Positions 1 through 6,904 of a stretch of DNA of 10,886 bases are shown one piece after another. The notes beneath the pieces are model-generated. The model did not search any database. It was given only the letters and a program-made list of their open reading frames with translations, and was not told where the DNA came from. Each line of letters opens with the position of its first letter. The stretch's first letter is position 1. The stretch is from Litorimonas sp964565335 (GTDB lineage Bacteria; Pseudomonadota; Alphaproteobacteria; Caulobacterales; Maricaulaceae). Position numbers and translations under genes: made by a program. The stretch spans positions 1 through 10,886 of the forward strand of contig CAZMEN010000082.1 in NCBI GenBank assembly GCA_964565335.1, given 5' to 3'.

Positions 1-667
1 GGGCACGTTGCACATATCCCGGTTTTGGAAAGAGCTTTAAACTGGCCGCGGTGATAATGCCCAACGTGCCTTCTGCGCCTAAAAATAAACGGTTTAAATC
101 ATAGCCCGTATTATCTTTGCGCAAATTGGTCAGCCCGTTAAAAATCTCCCCATTAGGCAAAACCGCTTCGACGCCAAAGACCAGCTCTTTCGTTGTGCCA
201 TATTTCAACACATGATTACCGCCTGCATTGGTGGAGAGCACTCCGCCGACCGTGCAGCTGCCTTGGCTGGAGAGGGTCATCGGAAATTTGCGGTTCGCTT
301 CATCGGCGGCGTCGAGCACATTTTGCAAGACCGCGCCGGCTTCGACGACCATATTATTGGCGGTCGGGTTAATCTCTCGAATAGCTGTCATGTGTTTCAG
401 GGTGATAAGCACTTCGCCCATCGGCGTATTGCCGCCGACTAGGCCGGTATTACCGCCTTGGGGCATGATAGCGATTTTGTGCTTGGCGCAGAGCTTCACA
501 GCATCGGCCACGTCTTGCGTCGAGCGAGGCGTGAGCATGAGCGGTGTATTGCCGAAATATTTATCGCGCCACTCGGATAAATGCGGGGCGATAATGTCCA
601 TGTCTTGCGTCCAAGATTTAGTCGGAAGGGATGCTTTCAGACGCTCTATTTTCTCAAGGGCTATCAT
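1..667 (-). CDS. FAD-binding oxidoreductase (GlcD/D-2-hydroxyglutarate dehydrogenase-like), 3' part missing
   Basis: The first 222 residues are present; the rest lies beyond base 1, since relatives are usually about 450-480 residues. I translated this frame by hand from the minus strand. It shows the PCMH-type FAD-binding fold: PQGGNTGLVGG at residues 69-79 (FAD diphosphate loop), SSQGSCTVGG followed by STNAGG at 133-150, and KDNTGYDLNRLFLGAEGTLG at 184-203. These are signatures of the family holding glycolate oxidase subunit GlcD, yeast Dld2 and mammalian D2HGDH, flavoenzymes that oxidise D-2-hydroxy acids to 2-oxo acids. The substrate cannot be told from this half. The ATG at 667-665 overlaps the stop of the upstream threonylcarbamoyl-AMP synthase gene as ATGA, which indicates translational coupling and fixes the start. 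No signal peptide is seen, so it is probably cytoplasmic. Confidence 0.9.
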   Translation of the reverse strand, partial: MIALEKIERLKASLPTKSWTQDMDIIAPHLSEWRDKYFGNTPLMLTPRSTQDVADAVKLCAKHKIAIMPQGGNTGLVGGNTPMGEVLITLKHMTAIREINPTANNMVVEAGAVLQNVLDAADEANRKFPMTLSSQGSCTVGGVLSTNAGGNHVLKYGTTKELVFGVEAVLPNGEIFNGLTNLRKDNTGYDLNRLFLGAEGTLGIITAASLKLFPKPGYVQRA

Positions 668-1287
668 GTGACTTTCCATTGCTTCAGCGCTTTGGCAGGC
701 AGGGCCCCTTGTCGCAAAATCTTCGGCGTATCTTCGGCCAATGTGACAATAGTAGAGGGCAGGCCCTCTTCGCAATCTGGCCCATACCAAATATCGTCTA
801 CTTCATAGCCAATGGCTTTGGTCGCCTCTTTGGCCGTGGTTGGGTCTGCCCCGCCAGAGCGGTTCGCGCTGGTCAGCGCCACGGGGTAGTCAAGACCACG
901 ATAATTAATCATGGTCCGCCATTCAACATCGGGGCAGCGTATCGCAATAGTGGCCTCGCCTTTGGAATTTTTCGCATACATTTGCGGCGCAAGTTGATTG
1001 AAAAAATCAGGCGAGGCGGCTTTGACGACTAAGGTCAATGGGCCGGGCCAAAATTTCTTGGCCATGTTTTTCGCGATGCGGGAAAACTCGCCATATTGCG
1101 AGGCGCTTTCAAGACTGCTGACGCAAAGGGCCAGGGGCTTATTGAAATCGCGGCCTTTAATGTCATAGAGGCGTTGCACAGCCAAAGGGCGATCCGCGCG
1201 CGCCGCCAGTCCGTAAACGGTCTCGGTCGGCAAAATGACGACGCCGTCATAATGCAATACCTTCATAACTTCGCGTGGTATGCCCAT
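664..1287 (-). CDS. L-threonylcarbamoyladenylate synthase (TsaC/Sua5/YrdC family)
   Basis: This enzyme makes L-threonylcarbamoyl-AMP from threonine, bicarbonate and ATP, the first step of the t6A37 modification of tRNAs that read ANN codons. With the ATG at 1287 the protein has 207 residues. Family motifs seen are PTETVYGLAA (20-29), KGRDFNKPL (44-52), WPGPLT (80-85), SANRSGG (140-146), STIV (178-181) and RQG (192-194). The frame stays open to 1356, but that longer start would lie within the 3' end of the yceI-like gene. The ATG at 1287 leaves a 16-nt gap, has a weak GGGACGA upstream, and fits the family N-terminus; ATG 1266 is a further alternative. It lacks the extra C-terminal Sua5 domain, so it is the short form. 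The stop overlaps the start of the FAD oxidase gene by 4 nt. Confidence 0.92.
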   Translation of the reverse strand: MGIPREVMKVLHYDGVVILPTETVYGLAARADRPLAVQRLYDIKGRDFNKPLALCVSSLESASQYGEFSRIAKNMAKKFWPGPLTLVVKAASPDFFNQLAPQMYAKNSKGEATIAIRCPDVEWRTMINYRGLDYPVALTSANRSGGADPTTAKEATKAIGYEVDDIWYGPDCEEGLPSTIVTLAEDTPKILRQGALPAKALKQWKVT

Positions 1288-1303
1288 GGTTCGTCCCGAA
1301 ACC

Positions 1304-1927
1304 CTATTGATTTTCGTTAAATTCCGTTTCAATCCGCAAGGTAATCTTGTCGCCAATATTGGCGAGCTTAATCAAATGTGTCATGCCCCATTCTGACCGC
1401 ATAATCTCTGTGGTGGCAGAAAACCCTAGGGTCTCTCCGGGATTACCAAAACTTTTCCCGGCGCCGTTAAAAACGGTTTCCAAAGTAACGGGTTTGGTCA
1501 CGCCGCGTAATGTCAAATCTCCGGTAATTAATCCCGTATTGTTTCCAGTGAGTTTAATGCCTGTGGAGACAAACCGAATTTCAGGATGGTTATCGCTATC
1601 GAAATAACGCCCGCTTGTGGCCAAGGTCTCATCAAATTCCGGCAAGCCCGTATTGACGCTATTGGGATCAATGCGAATGTCGACGCGGCTCTGCGCCGGG
1701 TTTTGCGGATCAAATGTCAAAGCCCCTGTGACGCTATCAAAGCGCGCTGTGTAATTCGACAGCCCGGCATGGGACAGCGACCAGACAACGCTCGTATGAG
1801 TAGGGTCGAGGGTATAGTCCCCCGCCGGCGCTGCCAAAGGCGATGTTTCCGGAGGCGTTGCACAGGATGATAAGCCCGCAATTGCGAAGGCGAAAAAGGC
1901 GAAAAGTGTAAGGTTCAAATTGTTCAT
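1304..1927 (-). CDS. YceI family lipoprotein
   Basis: The product has 207 residues. The N-terminus carries a hydrophobic stretch (residues 4-18) and a lipobox ending L19-S20-S21-C22, so a lipid-anchored envelope protein is predicted. The residue after Cys is Ala rather than Asp, so outer-membrane sorting is expected under the E. coli rule. The YceI lipocalin-like domain covers about residues 37-203: YTLDPTHTSVVWSLSH at the start, FDETLATSGRYFDSDNHPEI in the middle, GDLTLRGVTKPVTL after it, and the MRSEWGM stretch near the end. YceI proteins bind long isoprenoid or other amphiphilic molecules in the periplasm; the ligand here is unknown. The gene is divergent from lepB and its stop is 16 nt ahead of the threonylcarbamoyl-AMP synthase start, so it is probably first in a three-gene minus-strand operon. 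No good Shine-Dalgarno sequence precedes the chosen ATG. Confidence 0.92.
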   Translation of the reverse strand: MNNLNLTLFAFFAFAIAGLSSCATPPETSPLAAPAGDYTLDPTHTSVVWSLSHAGLSNYTARFDSVTGALTFDPQNPAQSRVDIRIDPNSVNTGLPEFDETLATSGRYFDSDNHPEIRFVSTGIKLTGNNTGLITGDLTLRGVTKPVTLETVFNGAGKSFGNPGETLGFSATTEIMRSEWGMTHLIKLANIGDKITLRIETEFNENQ

Positions 1928-1965
1928 AAGGTTTCATAGTCCAATGGGGTCTAAAAGGGAATAAA

Positions 1966-2037
1966 TTAGACGCATTGAGAAAGAAAGATGGCGAAAACAA
2001 CGGCAATCCGTTTCAATGATATACTGTTAGACGCATT
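1966..2037. repeat. 11-bp direct repeat TTAGACGCATT in the yceI-lepB divergent region
   Basis: TTAGACGCATT occurs at 1966-1976 and again, identically, at 2027-2037, 61 bp start to start. The 196-bp region between the yceI and lepB starts must hold promoters for both directions. The second copy begins just after a possible lepB extended -10 box, and the first is about 40 nt upstream of the yceI start. The pair could be a regulator-binding site or chance; the sequence does not say which. Confidence 0.5.
2017..2025 (+). promoter_or_regulatory. Possible extended -10 promoter for lepB operon
   Basis: TGATATACT matches the extended -10 pattern TGnTATAAT with one difference. No good -35 box is seen 16-18 nt upstream, which is tolerated for extended -10 promoters. 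Transcription would start near 2032, giving a 5' leader of about 90 nt before the lepB ATG. This rests on the motif only. Confidence 0.35.
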
Positions 2038-2123
2038 TTAGCGCGGCTTAATGGCTTGATTAGAGTCAGTCTTGAACAATTTCTCACTTGATAAGACTGG
2101 CGCGGCGCGGCATTCCACCTCAG

Positions 2124-2906
2124 ATGAATCAAAAGTCCGACAATAAAAGCGCCAAAGCTGCATCCGATGAAGAAGAGGTTAAACCCCTCAAGCAGAAAGT
2201 ACTGTCTGAAGTGAAGTTCTTTCTGGGTCTATTCACCTTCCTCTTGGCGATGATGACCTTTATCTGGGGGCATTTCAAAATCCCGAGTGAAAGCATGTTG
2301 CCGACCTTGGAAGTCGGAGACCATATTTACGTTTCGAAATTTGCTTATGGCTATTCCCGTCATTCCTTGCCGTTTATGTTGCATAAATTACCGCTTCCTG
2401 ACGGACAGATAATGTCTCGCTCGCCTAAGCGCGGCGATGTTGCGGTTTTTCGTAATCCTGCGAGCGGCATCATCATGATTAAACGTGTGGTGGGATTACA
2501 AGGCGACCGCGTCAAAGTCGTTGGCGGGCAACTTTATCTAAACGGTGAAGTGATTGAGCGCGACACCGTTACGAACTACCTTTACCGTGAACATAAAGGC
2601 TCTGTGGTCGGTGTGGATGTATATGCTGAAACTCTGCCCGGCGAAAAAGAGAGTCATAAAATTTACGAGCAAACCGATCAGGGCAATTTAGATAATACCC
2701 AAACCTTCATCGTTCCCGAAGGTCATTTCTTTTTCATGGGCGATAATCGGGATAATTCTACGGATAGCCGCGCGCCCGGCGGACCGGGAATGGTACCGCA
2801 GGATCATTTAATCGGACGCGCAGATTTCCTAATGTTCTCGCTCAAACGGTGTAAAGAAGAGCCGCAATTACGGTGCCCGCCGCGCCGTTTTGCTCAAGGT
2901 CTCTGA
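2124..2906 (+). CDS. lepB: Signal peptidase I
   Basis: Membrane-bound serine protease that removes signal peptides from exported proteins on the outer face of the cytoplasmic membrane. From the ATG at 2124 it has 260 residues: an acidic and basic cytoplasmic head, one membrane span at about 32-49, then the catalytic domain. The nucleophile is S57 in IPSESMLPTL, the general-base lysine is K120 in MIKRVVGL, and the conserved box GDNRDNSTDSR is at 206-216. With one span it is shorter than the 324-residue, two-span E. coli enzyme, as is common in alphaproteobacteria. The frame is open back to a TTG at 2088, which would add 12 residues; neither start has a clear Shine-Dalgarno sequence, so the start is uncertain. 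The C-terminal tail is Arg-rich with two cysteines (243 and 251). It is the first gene of the plus-strand cluster. Confidence 0.95.
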   Translation: MNQKSDNKSAKAASDEEEVKPLKQKVLSEVKFFLGLFTFLLAMMTFIWGHFKIPSESMLPTLEVGDHIYVSKFAYGYSRHSLPFMLHKLPLPDGQIMSRSPKRGDVAVFRNPASGIIMIKRVVGLQGDRVKVVGGQLYLNGEVIERDTVTNYLYREHKGSVVGVDVYAETLPGEKESHKIYEQTDQGNLDNTQTFIVPEGHFFFMGDNRDNSTDSRAPGGPGMVPQDHLIGRADFLMFSLKRCKEEPQLRCPPRRFAQGL

Positions 2907-2907
2907 C

Positions 2908-2911
2908 GAGG
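2908..2911 (+). promoter_or_regulatory. Shine-Dalgarno GAGG deciding the start of the histidine phosphatase gene
   Basis: GAGG lies 5 nt before the ATG at 2917. It supports that start over the upstream TTG at 2890, which would overlap the lepB end by 17 nt. Confidence 0.6.
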
Positions 2912-2916
2912 CTTTA

Positions 2917-3534
2917 ATGGGGACACAGACCGTAAAAGATAAGGCCAAACCACACGTCGACACGCTGATCATCGCTCGCCATGGAAAGCCGTCACTCTCC
3001 CGCAAAGTTTATATGACATGGGACGGTTATCGCGAGTGGTGGGAGCGTTATGACGCCGGCGGTATAGTCCCCAATCAACGCGTCCCTGCCAGATTGAAGT
3101 CATGGATAGATAAAGCGGATTTAATCATAGCCAGCCCATTACGCCGCGCCGTAGAAAGCGCCGAACTTGCGGCGGGCCGTCCCGTCAACGTCACAGATGA
3201 GCGCTTGGTGGAGGCCGCGCTACCATCGCCGCATTTAGGAGGCTTGAAGTTTCGCCCAAAAACATGGGGCACTTTTGCCCGTATCGTGTGGTATGTTGGA
3301 TGGAGTGACGGCATGGAGAGCCACGCAGAAGCGCGTCAGCGCGCCAATGAAATGTGTGATGTTTTGGCTAATCACGCCGCAGGCGGAAAAATCGTCTATG
3401 TCTCCGCTCATGGTTGGATTAACCGGATGATTAAAGGCTCGCTATTAAAGCGAGGCTGGAAGATGAAATCTCAGAACGGAGATTTACACTGGTCATTCCG
3501 CCGCTATGAACGACCCTCAAATTATAATATATAA
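2917..3534 (+). CDS. Histidine phosphatase family protein (phosphoglycerate mutase-like)
   Basis: The 205-residue product has the histidine phosphatase core: RHG at residues 21-23 with H22 as the phospho-accepting histidine, SPLRR with R77 (73-77) followed by AVESAE, an acidic residue E99 in the DERLVEAALPSP stretch, and the second histidine H165 in SAHGWINRM. These enzymes move or remove phosphate through a phosphohistidine intermediate. The substrate cannot be inferred, and the unusual Trp/Tyr-rich insert at about 33-48 is not that of a glycolytic phosphoglycerate mutase. No signal peptide is present. The gene lies 10 nt after lepB and 32 nt before xseB and is probably in the same transcript. 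I do not recognise a specific gene name. Confidence 0.85.
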   Translation: MGTQTVKDKAKPHVDTLIIARHGKPSLSRKVYMTWDGYREWWERYDAGGIVPNQRVPARLKSWIDKADLIIASPLRRAVESAELAAGRPVNVTDERLVEAALPSPHLGGLKFRPKTWGTFARIVWYVGWSDGMESHAEARQRANEMCDVLANHAAGGKIVYVSAHGWINRMIKGSLLKRGWKMKSQNGDLHWSFRRYERPSNYNI

Positions 3535-3566
3535 GATTAGCGCTTCACGACTCTAAGAGACACATT

Positions 3567-3803
3567 ATGGCTGACACACCGATCAAAGACCTTTCTTTCG
3601 AAGATGCGTTGAAAGAGCTCGAAGGCATCGTTCAACGTTTGGAACGCGGCGATGCCCCGCTCGAAGAAAGCATCGCGATTTACCAACGCGGCGCAGCCCT
3701 GAAAGCGCATTGCGATGCGAAGTTAAAAGATGCGCAAATGAAAGTCGAAAAAATCGTCCTCGACGGAAAAGGCGCAGCAGGAACGGAAGACTTTGACGGG
3801 TAG
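3567..3803 (+). CDS. xseB: Exodeoxyribonuclease VII small subunit
   Basis: The 78-residue product has the usual size for XseB, which joins the large catalytic subunit XseA to form an exonuclease acting on single-stranded DNA from either end. Conserved family text is SFEDALKELEGIVQRLERGD at residues 10-29, followed by PLEESIAIYQRGAAL at 31-45 and the helical CDAKLKDAQMKVEKI at 49-63. The family folds as a helical hairpin or coiled coil, and the heptad-like pattern here agrees. AAGAGA lies about 7 nt before the ATG. The stop is 11 nt from the ispA start; the xseB-ispA-dxs order is widespread in proteobacteria. XseA is not in the window. Confidence 0.95.
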   Translation: MADTPIKDLSFEDALKELEGIVQRLERGDAPLEESIAIYQRGAALKAHCDAKLKDAQMKVEKIVLDGKGAAGTEDFDG

Positions 3804-3814
3804 GTTTGCCTCGA

Positions 3815-4702
3815 ATGTCTGATTTTTCCGCACAACTCTCTACTGTCGCCGCGCAGGTTGAAAGCGGGCTTGAGCGGCTTTTGCCTGTCGCTGAGGGCGA
3901 TCATGCGGTCATTGCTGAGGCTATGCGCTATGCAGCTTTAGGCGGCGGCAAACGTTTGCGGCCTTTTCTGGTAATAGAGACAGCGCGGATGTTAGGCGGC
4001 AATATAAATGAAGCGCTGGTCGTGGGCTGCGCGCTCGAATGCCTGCATGTGTACAGCCTCGTCCATGATGATTTACCTTGTATGGATGATGATGATTTGC
4101 GGCGCGGGCGTCCAACCGTTCACAAAGCTTATGATGAAGCCATAGCGGTTTTAGCGGGGGACGGCTTGTTAACCCACGCCTTTGCCCTTTTGGGCAGCGA
4201 GGCCGCGCATCGAGACCCACTAATCCGCTCGCGTCTGGTTTGCGAACTGGCGGAGAAGGGCGGGGTGTCAGGCATGATTGGCGGGCAGGTGATTGATATT
4301 ACTGTTTCTGAGGAGGATCGCGATGAAGCCCTTATCACGCGGCTTCAGGCGATGAAAACGGGCGCATTAATCGATTACGCCGTCAGGGCAGGGGGAATTA
4401 TCAGCGGAGTGGACGCGGAAGGCCTTTCGGCCCTCTCTGCCTATGCGCGCGATATGGGATTGGCCTTTCAAATTCAGGACGATGTTCTGGATGTTGAAGG
4501 CGATGCGGCCCTAATGGGAAAAGCCGTTGGCAAGGATGAAGACCTTGGGAAAGCCACATTTGTGTCACTCTTGGGCCTAGAAGAGGCGAAAGATATGGCG
4601 CGGAGGCTCGGCGTGTCTGCAAAAACGAATCTTAGCCCTTTCGGTGAAGCCGCGCAGACCCTAAAAGACACTGTCGATTTTGTGCTCCAAAGGCAGCACT
4701 GA
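3815..4702 (+). CDS. ispA: Farnesyl diphosphate synthase (polyprenyl synthetase)
   Basis: It condenses dimethylallyl and geranyl diphosphate with isopentenyl diphosphate to give farnesyl diphosphate, the precursor of ubiquinone side chains and undecaprenyl carrier lipid. From the ATG at 3815 it has 295 residues. Seen are GGGKRLRP (43-50), the first aspartate-rich motif as DDLPCMDDDDLRRG beginning at D85, GGQVIDI near 156-162, and the second motif DDVLD at 222-226, then GKDEDLGKATF. The two-residue insertion within the first motif and the Tyr five residues before it fit the type II bacterial FPP synthase class, so a C15 product is likely. The frame extends to a TTG at 3806, adding three residues and leaving 2 nt after xseB; GGTAGG could serve either start. 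Confidence 0.95.
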   Translation: MSDFSAQLSTVAAQVESGLERLLPVAEGDHAVIAEAMRYAALGGGKRLRPFLVIETARMLGGNINEALVVGCALECLHVYSLVHDDLPCMDDDDLRRGRPTVHKAYDEAIAVLAGDGLLTHAFALLGSEAAHRDPLIRSRLVCELAEKGGVSGMIGGQVIDITVSEEDRDEALITRLQAMKTGALIDYAVRAGGIISGVDAEGLSALSAYARDMGLAFQIQDDVLDVEGDAALMGKAVGKDEDLGKATFVSLLGLEEAKDMARRLGVSAKTNLSPFGEAAQTLKDTVDFVLQRQH

Positions 4703-4762
4703 CTCGTAACAAACCCATTGGATCCTGTTGGCTGACCTGACAGGAGAGAAGGAAGAACATCC

Positions 4763-6673
4763 ATGGCGAAAACTCCCTTATTGGATAGTGTCATAATTCC
4801 CGCTGATATGCGCGGTTTCTCGGTAGAGCAGTTAAAACAGCTCGCCGATGAAGTGCGGGCAGAGGTGATTGACGCTGTTTCTGTGACAGGGGGGCATTTA
4901 GGGGCTGGACTGGGCGTTGTTGAGCTGACCGTCGCCATACATGCCATTTTTGATACGCCGCATGATAAGCTGATTTGGGATGTGGGCCATCAATGCTATC
5001 CGCATAAGGTTTTAACGGGGCGCCGGGACCGTATTCGCACGCTGCGTAAAGGCGGCGGATTATCGGGCTTCACTAAACGCGCTGAGAGCGAATATGACCC
5101 GTTTGGCGCAGCGCATAGCTCCACGTCTATTTCTGCCGGTATGGGGTTTGCCACGGCGCGTGATTTGGCCGGTAAAGAAGGCCATGTAATTTCAGTCATT
5201 GGTGATGGGTCAATCACGGCTGGTATGGCCTATGAAGCCATGAACAATGCGGGCGCAACGGACTCGCGCCAAATCGTTATATTGAACGATAATGATATGT
5301 CGATTGCGCCGCCGGTCGGCGCGATGAGCCACATGCTGGCCAAAATGGTCAGCTCTGGCGGATATCAAAAACTACGCGGCGCAGGACGCGCGATTGTTAA
5401 AGATGCTCCGCGCCCGATTAAAGGCACAGTGCGCAAGGCCGAAGAATATACACGCGGCATGTTTATGGGCGGGACGTGGTTCGAAGAGCTCGGGTTTTAT
5501 TATGTCGGCCCCGTCGATGGGCATGATATGGACGCGCTTGTTTCAGTGCTTGAAAACGTCAAGAAAATGAAACGCGGGCCGACGCTTATCCATGTGGTGA
5601 CACAAAAGGGTAAGGGCTATGAGCCAGCAGAGAACTCTGCCGATAAATATCACGGTGTGAGCAAGTTTAATGTGGTAACGGGCGAGCAAAGCAAATCCAT
5701 TCCCAATGCGCCCAGCTATACTTCTGTCTTTGGGCATCAACTCGTGAAACAAGCCGAAAAAGACGACAAAGTCGTCGGCATCACAGCCGCGATGCCAGGC
5801 GGAACGGGCATGAATATTTTCGGGAAGTCTTTCCCTGACCGTATGTTTGACGTAGGCATTGCCGAGCAACATGCCGTGACTTTTGCGGCAGGTTTGGCGG
5901 CGGACGGATTTAAGCCGTTCTGCGCGATTTACTCAACATTTCTGCAACGCGGCTATGACCAAGTTGTGCATGATGTGGCGATACAAAACCTGCCTGTGCG
6001 CTTTGCTTTAGACCGCGCGGGATTAGTAGGCGCAGACGGGCCGACCCATGCCGGCGCCTTTGATATTGCTTATCTGGGGTGCTTGCCGAATTTCACGCTG
6101 ATGGCGGCGGCGGATGAAGCCGACTTGGCGCGTATGGTCGCGACGGCTGTCGTCCATGATAGCGGGCCGATTGGCTTCCGTTACGCCCGCGGAGAGGCCA
6201 CAGGCATAGACATTCCGGAAAACCCAGAACCGCTGGAAATCGGCAAAGGCCGCGTCATGAAAGAAGGCTCTCGTGTTGCCATCTTGTCTTATGGGACACG
6301 TCTCGCCGAAGCGATGGCGGCCGCTGACCTTTTGGACGCGCAAGGGCTCTCTACCACGGTGGCGGATGCCCGTTTTGCCAAGCCTTTGGACATAGACCTC
6401 GTGCGTCGCCTCGCGGATGAGCACGAAGTTCTTATCACCATTGAAGAAGGCTCCGTTGGCGGTTTCGGCGCGTTCGTCCTCCATGAACTTGCGGAGTCAG
6501 GGCGTCTGGATAACGGCCTGAAAATCAGAACCATGACTTTGCCCGATACCTTCATTGACCAAGACACCCCTGCCAATATGTACAAACAGGCAGGGTTGGA
6601 CGCCAATGCGATTGTTGAGACTGTATTTAAGGCGTTGGGGCAGGACTTTAACGCGCAGATGAACTTGGCTTAG
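4763..6673 (+). CDS. dxs: 1-deoxy-D-xylulose-5-phosphate synthase
   Basis: A thiamine-diphosphate enzyme that joins pyruvate and glyceraldehyde 3-phosphate to make DXP, the entry to the MEP isoprenoid pathway and a source for thiamine and pyridoxal synthesis. At 636 residues it is the usual family length. The TPP-binding motif runs from GDGS (147-150) to NDN (175-177). H45 in GGHLGAG, HQCYPHKVLTGR (76-87), and the catalytic glutamate E368 in DVGIAEQHAVTFAAGLA match the family, as does DRAGLVGADGPTHAGAFD. The start is fixed by an AGGAGAGAAGGAAG purine stretch 6-21 nt before the ATG. It follows ispA by 60 nt, so precursor supply and FPP formation are probably co-expressed. No truncation or missing catalytic residue is seen. 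Confidence 0.98.
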   Translation: MAKTPLLDSVIIPADMRGFSVEQLKQLADEVRAEVIDAVSVTGGHLGAGLGVVELTVAIHAIFDTPHDKLIWDVGHQCYPHKVLTGRRDRIRTLRKGGGLSGFTKRAESEYDPFGAAHSSTSISAGMGFATARDLAGKEGHVISVIGDGSITAGMAYEAMNNAGATDSRQIVILNDNDMSIAPPVGAMSHMLAKMVSSGGYQKLRGAGRAIVKDAPRPIKGTVRKAEEYTRGMFMGGTWFEELGFYYVGPVDGHDMDALVSVLENVKKMKRGPTLIHVVTQKGKGYEPAENSADKYHGVSKFNVVTGEQSKSIPNAPSYTSVFGHQLVKQAEKDDKVVGITAAMPGGTGMNIFGKSFPDRMFDVGIAEQHAVTFAAGLAADGFKPFCAIYSTFLQRGYDQVVHDVAIQNLPVRFALDRAGLVGADGPTHAGAFDIAYLGCLPNFTLMAAADEADLARMVATAVVHDSGPIGFRYARGEATGIDIPENPEPLEIGKGRVMKEGSRVAILSYGTRLAEAMAAADLLDAQGLSTTVADARFAKPLDIDLVRRLADEHEVLITIEEGSVGGFGAFVLHELAESGRLDNGLKIRTMTLPDTFIDQDTPANMYKQAGLDANAIVETVFKALGQDFNAQMNLA

Positions 6674-6708
6674 TTTACTGCTCTGTAGCTTTAAAATACG
6701 CGACTTAT

Positions 6709-6879
6709 TTACCCCTCTATCAATGCGGTTTGTCTGGCTAAGGCTTCGCTCATGGCTTGCATAAGGGTGCGGACTTTGGGGCTGGCCCGTAGGTCGGGAT
6801 GGGTGAGGACCATGGCCGCACTTAGATTTTTATTGGCTCGGCGTTCCGCAATAGGCCCGTAAAAGGCCTTCGACTCAGC
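6709..6879 (-). pseudogene. C-terminal relic of a LysR-type transcriptional regulator
   Basis: In the dxs-tlyA gap the minus strand has a 56-codon open stretch ending in TAA at 6711-6709. It reads FYGPIAERRANKN, then LSAAMVLTHPDLRASPKVRT, then LMQAMSEALARQTALIEG. The pattern 'LTHPDLR, three residues, VR, about two, M' near the C-terminus is typical of the end of LysR effector-binding domains (usual full length about 290-310). A stop TAA lies in frame immediately upstream at 6882-6880 and there is no ATG in a sensible place, so the 5' five-sixths of the gene is missing. It is most likely the debris of a deletion next to tlyA. A short unrelated peptide or chance is possible. It is convergent to dxs and divergent from tlyA. 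Confidence 0.6.
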
Positions 6880-6885
6880 TTAAGG
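6867..6885. repeat. Palindrome-like CTTCGAC...AGCT element at the relic junction
   Basis: CCTTCGACTCAGCTTAAGG has complementary ends (CCTT/AAGG) and resembles, from memory, the short CCTTCGACnnnGCTCAGG type palindromes scattered between genes in many proteobacteria. It sits exactly where the LysR relic loses its reading frame, 20 nt before tlyA. Only one copy is in the window, so repeat status is unproven. Confidence 0.3.
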
Positions 6886-6904
6886 AATCCCTTATCGATG
6901 CGTT

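Noticed and set aside
228..671. Long plus-strand open frame opposite the FAD oxidase gene
   Set aside because: The minus strand has clear family motifs throughout; the plus frame is its shadow with no recognisable motif.
1288..1356. Upstream extension of the threonylcarbamoyl-AMP synthase frame
   Set aside because: It overlaps the 3' end of the YceI-family gene and adds residues not typical of the family; the ATG at 1287 leaves a normal short gap.
4724..4744. CCTGT...ACAGG inverted repeat just before dxs, possible leader structure
   Set aside because: Five-bp arms with an 11-nt loop are weak, and the region has no T tract or conserved riboswitch pattern that I can recognise.
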